From: Steroidobacteraceae bacterium | GTDB taxonomy: Bacteria > Pseudomonadota > Gammaproteobacteria > Steroidobacterales > Steroidobacteraceae | Length of the DNA: 46,810 nt | Assembly: GCA_016844605.1 (NCBI GenBank) | Contig: JAENJD010000002.1 | Location: 1-46,810 of the forward strand | Reading direction: 5' to 3' | Part shown: piece by piece, positions 41,692 through 46,810 of the stretch | Position numbering within the stretch: position 1 is the first letter of the stretch | How the letters are laid out: every line of letters begins with the position of its first letter | Program-made: the position numbers and the translations under genes | Notes under the pieces: model-generated | The model's input: the letters and a program-made list of their open reading frames with translations, nothing else | Told to the model about the DNA's origin: nothing | The model's database searches: none

Positions 41692-42739
41692 TGTAGTGCA
41701 TCTCGATCTTGCGCAAGGGCTGCCCGGTTGCCGGCATGCGCCTCAGTTCGCTGTAGCGATCGTCACGCCGCCGCCAACTGCCGCGTATCCGGTCCAGCAG
41801 TGCATCATCGCTCGCAGCTTCGCGCAGCGGCGTGCGCAGGTCCGTGCCATTGACCGCGAACAGGCAGGTGTAGAACACGCCGTCCGATGACAGGCGCGCA
41901 CGCGTGCAGTCGCCGCAGAATGGCTGGCTTATCGACGATATGAATCCGATTTCACCGGCGCCATCCGCATAGGCATAGCGCTCGGCCACTTCGCCGCGAT
42001 AATTGCCTGCGACAGGTGTGAGCGGATACTCGGCCACGATCGCATCCCGCAGTTCCCGCGAAGGCACGACGCCGCCCGGGTCCCAGTCATTGCGGTTGCC
42101 GACGTCCATGTACTCGATGAAGCGCAGGATCACGCCGCTGCCGCGGAAATGGCGGGCGAGGTCCAGCACCTGGCCGTCGTTGACACCTCGCTGGATCACT
42201 GCATTGACCTTCACGGGCGCCAGCCCCGCCTCGAGCGCCGCGCGGATGCCGTCCTGCACGCGTTCAAGTCCGTCAAATCCGCCGCTCATCCTGCGGAAGG
42301 TCTCGCGATCCAGCGTATCCAGGCTCACTGTGACGCGCCGCAGGCCGTTGGCGGCAAGCTCGGCGGCATGCTGTGCGAGCAACACGCCATTGGTGGTCAG
42401 GGCCAGATCCTCCACGCCGTCGATCGACGACAGTTCGCCGACCAGGTCCGCAAGACCGGAGCGCAGCAGCGGCTCGCCGCCGGTCAGGCGCAGCTTGCGC
42501 ACGCCCTCTGCGACAAAGAGCCGCGCAAGGCGCGAGATCTCGTCAAATGACAGGCGCTCGTTCGCGGCCAGGAAGCGATAGCGGTCATCGAAAGTCTCGC
42601 GCGGCATGCAATACGGGCAGCGGAAATTGCAGCGGTCCATCACCGAAATGCGCAAGTCCGAAAGCGGCCGCCCACGCGTGTCGGTCACCGCCTTCGGTGC
42701 GGAGAGTGCGATCAGCTTGCCGGTTTCGTTGTCGTGCAT
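41681..42739 (-). CDS. moaA: GTP 3',8-cyclase
   Basis: A radical SAM enzyme of 352 residues. The N-terminal cluster motif is CNFRCPYC (Cys37, 41, 44), the SAM-binding GGE is in LTGGEPLL, and the C-terminal cluster cysteines are in CGDCTRARLSSDG and the following FYTC. The protein ends in the conserved double glycine (HYIGG), which is needed for cyclase activity. It makes 3',8-cyclo-GTP from GTP. It lies three bases after moeA and overlaps moaC. Confidence 0.96.
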   Translation of the reverse strand: MHDNETGKLIALSAPKAVTDTRGRPLSDLRISVMDRCNFRCPYCMPRETFDDRYRFLAANERLSFDEISRLARLFVAEGVRKLRLTGGEPLLRSGLADLVGELSSIDGVEDLALTTNGVLLAQHAAELAANGLRRVTVSLDTLDRETFRRMSGGFDGLERVQDGIRAALEAGLAPVKVNAVIQRGVNDGQVLDLARHFRGSGVILRFIEYMDVGNRNDWDPGGVVPSRELRDAIVAEYPLTPVAGNYRGEVAERYAYADGAGEIGFISSISQPFCGDCTRARLSSDGVFYTCLFAVNGTDLRTPLREAASDDALLDRIRGSWRRRDDRYSELRRMPATGQPLRKIEMHYIGG

Positions 42740-42742
42740 TGG

Positions 42743-43942
42743 CTACCAGCTGTAGAAGGGAGTGACGAGACCGGCTGGATGGATCGCGGGTCCCTGCGGC
42801 AGTTCCACGAATCCGTCCGTGCCGGCGAGCGATATGAAGTCCCCGGAACCGCCGGTCGGCCTTGGTACGGCCAACGTCCGTCCCCCTGGATCGTACTCCA
42901 GCGACACCGGCAGGAAACAGGTCAGCGCGGCGCGGAACTCGAATTCCCGGGCCAGGGAGGCTGTCCGGCGCAAGCTTGCCCTTGCGCCGGCCGCTGCCAG
43001 CAGTGCCGGTATGACATAGCGTGCGAGGCAGACCAATACCGAGACCGGATTGCCGGGCAGGGCAAAGACCATGACTCCCCGGTCGTGCACGCCAAACCAC
43101 AGCGGCCTGCCCGGGCGCTGCGCCACCTGATGAAATACACGGCGTATGCCGATTTCAGCGAGGACCGCAGGCACGTAGTCATGGCGGCCTGCGGAAACCC
43201 CGCCGCTCAGTACCAGCACGTCATGTCGCTCGATTTCCGCGGTCAGCCTCTCGACCAGCAGCGGCCGCTGATCAGGCAGGTGCAGGTCGGTCGTCGGTGG
43301 AAAGCCTGCGAGTCTCAGTGATGCCGCGAGGCCATAGGAATTCGAACGGCGCACCTGGTGATCAAGAACCGGCATGCCGGGCTCGACCAACTCGTCACCC
43401 GTGGAGATCACGGCGATCCGCGGCAGTCGCGTGACCTTCAGCATCGATTGTCCCGCTGAGGCGGCGATCGCAAGCTCCGGTCCGCCGAGAAGCGTCCCGG
43501 CGCTGAGCAAGCGATCTCCGGTCCGGGCGTCGGCCGCGCGACGGTGCACATGCATCCAGCGTTCCGGCGCGTAGGCTGCTTCAATCGATGCGACACCGGC
43601 CGCGACGCCGATGCGTTCAACCGGCACGACGGTGTCGCAACCAGAAGGCAGAGATGCGCCGGTCATCACCTCGATGCAGTCGGTCGGCGATTCGAGTGAA
43701 GCAGGCGCCTGGCCCGCGGCCTGCATGGCCGCGACACGAAATTCACGCCGGCCGCTTTGGAATGCGGCAATTGCGATCGCGATGCCATCCATCGCCACGC
43801 GGTCGAATGGCGGCGCGTCGCGCTCGGCATGGATGTCCTGGCGCAGGACCCGGCCCGCACAGGCCGGCAGCGTCAGTACCTGTTCCGGAAACTGCGTGAG
43901 GTGGGCGGCGATTGCCGCATCAGCCTCGGCGGGAGTCAGCAT
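42743..43942 (-). CDS. moeA: Molybdopterin molybdenumtransferase
   Basis: A protein of 399 residues. The molybdate-insertion domain shows AVISTGDELVEPG, SNSYGLAASL, LVLSGGVSAGRHDYVP and FALPGNPVSVLVC; an N-terminal part has FDRVAMDGIAI with the conserved acidic residue. It inserts molybdate into adenylylated molybdopterin. The separate adenylylation enzyme (MogA or MoaB) is not in this window. The gene starts 12 bases after the exported small protein gene and ends three bases before moaA, on one transcript. Confidence 0.95.
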   Translation of the reverse strand: MLTPAEADAAIAAHLTQFPEQVLTLPACAGRVLRQDIHAERDAPPFDRVAMDGIAIAIAAFQSGRREFRVAAMQAAGQAPASLESPTDCIEVMTGASLPSGCDTVVPVERIGVAAGVASIEAAYAPERWMHVHRRAADARTGDRLLSAGTLLGGPELAIAASAGQSMLKVTRLPRIAVISTGDELVEPGMPVLDHQVRRSNSYGLAASLRLAGFPPTTDLHLPDQRPLLVERLTAEIERHDVLVLSGGVSAGRHDYVPAVLAEIGIRRVFHQVAQRPGRPLWFGVHDRGVMVFALPGNPVSVLVCLARYVIPALLAAAGARASLRRTASLAREFEFRAALTCFLPVSLEYDPGGRTLAVPRPTGGSGDFISLAGTDGFVELPQGPAIHPAGLVTPFYSW

Positions 43943-43954
43943 CAGGCCACACGG

Positions 43955-44323
43955 TCAGTCTTTCTTGTCGCGGGCCTTGAAGATACGCAGCTGCTCGTTG
44001 AACTGGTCGGCAACTGCCTGCACCTCGTCGACCGCCGCATTGTTCTTCTTGGCCTGCATGGCGCGTAGTTCCATGAGGCGATTCGCGTCGAATTGGCCGC
44101 TCTGCTCCAGCGACGCCATTTCCATGTCGAGGCAGACGTTGTAGGCGGTGACATCCTCATTGAACTGCTTCACGGCCTGCTGTGCGGTGACCATTTCATC
44201 GTAGATCGCAGTCTTGCCGTCCGGGATGTGCTCGGGTGCCCGTGGATAGATGCAGGTCGCCTGTGCGCTTCCCGCGGCCAGGCAGGCCAACAGGGCGGCG
44301 AACGCGATCGTTTTCCTCAACAT
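43955..44323 (-). CDS. Small exported protein, operon leader of the Moco genes
   Basis: A protein of 122 residues with a signal peptide (TIAFAALLACLAAGSAQA). The mature part starts with a cysteine-proline segment (TCIYPRAPEHIPDGKTA) and continues as charged helices (YDEMVTAQQAVKQFNEDVTAYNVCLDMEMASLEQSG, LRAMQAKKNNAAVDEVQAVADQFNEQL). The two cysteines could pair. GGAG lies eight bases before ATG 44323. It is followed by moeA after 12 bases, so it is cotranscribed with cofactor synthesis although its role there is unknown. I do not recognise a named family. Confidence 0.75.
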   Translation of the reverse strand: MLRKTIAFAALLACLAAGSAQATCIYPRAPEHIPDGKTAIYDEMVTAQQAVKQFNEDVTAYNVCLDMEMASLEQSGQFDANRLMELRAMQAKKNNAAVDEVQAVADQFNEQLRIFKARDKKD

Positions 44324-44370
44324 GGCTCGGTCTCCGTGGCGTACGGCGATTCTAACCTACCCGACAAAGA

Positions 44371-44402
44371 CCGTCGGTCCGGCAGGACAGTTCCACCGAC
44401 GG
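44371..44402 (-). terminator. Possible terminator of the Lrp/AsnC gene
   Basis: On the minus strand CCGTCGGT and ACCGACGG form a perfect eight-base stem with a 16-base loop, followed by TCTTTG. It lies just after the regulator stop (44411) and before the exported protein gene. The long loop and weak T-run make it uncertain. Confidence 0.4.
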
Positions 44403-44410
44403 GCCGCAAA

Positions 44411-44878
44411 TCACGGCACGATCGGCACGGGCGCGCTGGTTTTCAGGGTCTCGAGCACGAGGCTCGAACGCACGTCACGCACGCCGGGAAGCTTCAGAAG
44501 CTGGTGCAGCGTGAACCGCCCCAGGGCGTCGAGATCCGGCACGACGACGTGCAGCAGGAAGTCCATTTCGCCGGTCATTGCATGGGCCGCGACGACTTCC
44601 GGCCGCTCATCGAGCGTGCGCCGGAAACGCTCGATGACATCGTCGGTGTGGCGCTCGAGCTTGATCTGGATATAGGCGGCCACGTTCTGGCCCACACGCT
44701 TCGGATCGAGAACGGCGGCATAACCGCGGATGATCCCGGCCTGTTCAAGGCGCCGGACGCGGCGCGTGCAGGGAGTCGGCGAGAGCCCCACGCGCTCTGC
44801 GAGTTCGACGTGGCTCAAGCGGCCGTCGCGCTGCAACTGCTCGAGGATCTTCACATCCGTGCGGTCGATGGCGTTCAT
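44411..44878 (-). CDS. Lrp/AsnC family transcriptional regulator
   Basis: A regulator of 155 residues. The N-terminal helix-turn-helix is at about residues 20-42 (LSHVELAERVGLSPTPCTRRVRRLEQAGII), and the C-terminal RAM/AsnC ligand domain runs from about 65 (VAAYIQIKLERH, HAMTGEMDFLLHVVVPDLDAL). It is divergent from the fused E1 gene, the position of BkdR-type regulators that respond to branched-chain amino acids or oxoacids. That target is an inference from position. The ATG reads MNAIDRTDVKILEQL, the normal family start. Confidence 0.92.
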   Translation of the reverse strand: MNAIDRTDVKILEQLQRDGRLSHVELAERVGLSPTPCTRRVRRLEQAGIIRGYAAVLDPKRVGQNVAAYIQIKLERHTDDVIERFRRTLDERPEVVAAHAMTGEMDFLLHVVVPDLDALGRFTLHQLLKLPGVRDVRSSLVLETLKTSAPVPIVP

Positions 44879-44911
44879 TTGGTGATAAACACTTACAAAA
44901 TCTTAGGAATT

Positions 44912-44933
44912 AGAGACTATCACTAAAATCTCT
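44912..44933. promoter_or_regulatory. Possible operator between the Lrp regulator and E1 genes
   Basis: AGAGA and TCTCT flank a 12-base AT-rich core (44912-44933), within the unusually AT-rich 136-base divergent gap. TAAAAT (44924-44929) could be a -10 element for the E1 gene. Such AT-rich palindromes fit Lrp-type sites, but the match is loose. Confidence 0.3.
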
Positions 44934-45014
44934 GTACTCGCACAAGAAATTAGCCAAAAAACACCCCGCATGCATGAGTACGATGACGGGTCGCAGGGCC
45001 CGAAGGTATTCCCA

Positions 45015-46810
45015 ATGCCCGCCAGCGCAAGCAGGCCCGTTCAGACCGGATCCGCCGCGACCATCGACTGGCGCCGCGTGCTGCGCACCACATTCCTTTC
45101 GCGCGCCCTGGACCGCCTCGAAGAAACCCGGCTGGTGCCGGAGCGCAAAGTGCTCTACCAGTTCTCGGCACGCGGGCATGACGTGACCCAGGCCTTGCTC
45201 GGCATGCAGCTGACCGGCGCGCGCGACGCAGTCGCGCCGTATTACCGCTCACGGCCGCTTGCACTCGCACTGGGCCTGTCCGCAGAGGAAGCGCTCGCGT
45301 CCACGATGATGCGCACACAGGGCATGTCGGCCGGCCGGGACATCGGGGTCGTCATCAACCTGCCGAATCGCCAGGGTCCCTGCATGCTGCCGGCCTGCGG
45401 CGGCGTCGGTACGCAGTACACGCCCGCGACCGGTTGGGCGCAGGCGCTCGCCTACCGTGTGCGCGTGCTGGACGACCAGCAATGCGCGGGCAGCATCGCA
45501 GTCGTCCACGGTGGTGATGCGTCAACTGCGACCAATGGATTCTGGGCTTCGCTCAATATCGCGACGACCGGACGGCTGCCGCTTCTGTATTACATTGAGG
45601 ACAACGGCTACGGAATCTCGGTCAGGTCGGACCGCCAGACACCGGGCGGCGACATCGCCGCGAATCTGGCCTCGTTCCGCAACCTGATAATTTTCGATGG
45701 CGACGGCTCGGATCCCGGCGCTGCCGCGACCTTGATCGAGAAATCGATTGCCGCGGTGCGTGCGGGCGATGGACCGGTATTGCTGCGCCTGACGGTGCCG
45801 CGCCTGTCGGGGCATTCGGGACAGGACACGCAGGCCTACAAGTCATCCGAAGAAGTGGCGGCCGAGCAGGCACGCGATCCGCTGCTGCGGCTGCGTGCGC
45901 AAATCGTCCCGCGAATCGTGGTGGAGGCCGAGTGGAAGGCGTTGGAATTGGAAGCTCAGGCGGAAGTCGAGGCTGCACTGCTGCGCATCGAGGCGCGACC
46001 TGCGGCCGAAATGGACGCAGTGACACGCTATGCATTCACGGAATATCGCGATGACGGCTCGCTCGAATTGCAGCGGCAGGGCGGTCTTCTTGCTGAAGGC
46101 ATCCTGCCTGCTGCTGGCAGCGATGTCCCGCGGCCGGATGGCCCGCGCATCAATATGCTGACGGCGATCCGACGCACGCTGGAACACGAGCTCGAGGTCA
46201 ATCCGCGTGTGCTGGTTTTTGGCGAGGATGTCGGGCGCAAGGGCGGCGTGCACGCGGCGACCCTCGGTCTGCAGGAGCGATTCGGCGAGCAACGCGTCTT
46301 CGATACCAGCCTGTCAGAGGAGGGCATCATCGGCCGCGCAGTTGGCATGGCGCTGGCGGGGCTGATGCCAGTCCCCGAAATCCAGTTCCGCAAGTACGCC
46401 CCGAAATCCAGTTCCGCAAGTACGCAGAACCGGCCGCCGAGCAGCTGCATGACTGCGGTACAATGCGCTGGCGCACGGCCAACCGCTTTGCCGCACCGAT
46501 GGTCGTGCGGATGCCTGGCGGCTTCTTCAAGTGCGGCGACCCCTGGCACAGCCAGTGCAATGAAGTGGAATTCCTTCATGCAACCGGCTGGCGGCTTGCG
46601 ATGCCTTCCAATGCCGAAGACGCCGTGGGGCTTTTGCGCACGGCCATGCGCGGCAATGACCCGGTCGTCTTTTTCGAGCATCGTTCGCTGCTCGATGGCG
46701 CGGCGGCAAGGCGCCCTTATCCCGGCGACGATTTCATGCTGCCATTCGGCATCGCGCGCACGCTTCGCAGCGGCTCCGAGCTCACGGTCGTCAGCTGGGG
46801 CGCGATGGTC
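45015..46810 (+). pseudogene. Fused 2-oxoacid dehydrogenase E1 alpha/beta, frameshifted, partial
   Basis: The start is ATG 45015, with AAGGT seven bases upstream. The alpha part (about 1-330) shows MSAGRDIGVVINLPNRQG, the thiamine diphosphate motif HGGDASTATNGFWASLNIA (Gly-Gly-Asp at 166-168) and EDNGYGISVRSD. The beta part begins near residue 379 (INMLTAIRRTLEHELEVNPRVLVFGEDVG). At 46373 the frame is broken by a 26-base tandem duplication. If one copy is removed the frame reads on as EIQFRKYAEPAAEQLHDCG, MVVRMPGGFFKCGDPWHSQ and VVSWGAMV to the window end, a normal beta part. With both copies the shifted frame has no stop before the edge. E1 decarboxylates 2-oxoacids and acylates the E2 lipoyl group. 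Confidence 0.85.
46373..46424. repeat. Perfect 26-base tandem duplication inside the E1 gene
   Basis: Bases 46373-46398 and 46399-46424 are identical (each starts CCCCGAAATCC and ends GCAAGTACG). Twenty-six is not a multiple of three, so the second copy moves the downstream reading frame. Deleting one copy restores an uninterrupted E1 beta protein. Confidence 0.97.

Noticed and set aside
43943-44410. Molybdenum cofactor riboswitch before the Moco operon
   Set aside because: The operon seems to begin with the small exported gene; I see no long structured leader, only a possible terminator hairpin of the preceding gene.

Overview
The window is 46.8 kb of GC-rich, densely coded bacterial chromosome. 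There are about 45 genes on both strands, and many neighbours overlap by one or four bases. I see no rRNA, tRNA, CRISPR array, phage, integrase or insertion sequence. The gene families (a DUF6763-like acidic protein, a DUF6491-like lipoprotein, TesB, HtpX, a DctQM fusion with a TatT-like lipoprotein, a type II EF-G-like GTPase, and a fused E1 alpha/beta 2-oxoacid dehydrogenase beside an Lrp regulator) suggest an aerobic gammaproteobacterium, perhaps near Xanthomonadales, Steroidobacterales or Woeseiales. That placement is inference; no rRNA is present to test it.

Region by region. Positions 1-4.4 kb hold a partial divergent gene and a DUF2339/DUF3999 envelope pair. Positions 4.4-7.7 kb hold an M19-type dipeptidase-like protein divergent from a DUF1993 protein, then two coupled pirins. 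Positions 7.8-12.9 kb read forward: an exported RidA-like protein, an alpha/beta hydrolase, and a complete TRAP uptake system (TatT, DctP, fused DctQM). Positions 12.9-14.0 kb hold an exported protein and an orphan ExbD, separated by a clear terminator. Positions 14.2-19.5 kb are a tight forward run: EF-G-like GTPase, NYN-LOTUS RNA-binding/nuclease protein, Rieske protein, PQQ-type sugar dehydrogenase and WYL regulator. Positions 19.5-22.4 kb hold a duplicated NTF2-like lipoprotein and a LytS/LytTR pair.

Positions 22.6-27.5 kb hold DacB (PBP4), divergent from an operon of a DegP-like lipoprotein protease and two exported SUMF1-fold proteins that lack the formylglycine-forming cysteines. Positions 27.6-32.7 kb hold a vanadium haloperoxidase-family enzyme, a MATE exporter, a thioredoxin-reductase-like ferredoxin-NADP reductase and TesB. 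Positions 32.7-37.0 kb hold a GlcD-type FAD oxidase, HtpX, a small lipoprotein, a poly-aspartate protein, Hsp20 with a good sigma-32-type promoter, and a DksA/TraR zinc finger protein. Positions 37.1-38.9 kb hold a long acyl-CoA dehydrogenase.

Positions 38.9-44.3 kb are a reverse-strand molybdenum cofactor operon (exported small protein, moeA, moaA, moaC, mobA, moaD, and a MoaE-MoeB-rhodanese triple fusion). Positions 44.4-46.8 kb hold an Lrp/AsnC regulator divergent from a fused E1 alpha/beta gene. That E1 gene is broken by a perfect 26-bp tandem duplication (46373-46424) that shifts its reading frame.

The strongest leads are the E1 duplication, the MoaE-MoeB-rhodanese fusion, the protease plus cysteine-less SUMF1 operon, the EF-G-like/NYN-LOTUS pair, and a palindromic 18-bp gap between two divergent start codons that could hold two leaderless promoters.
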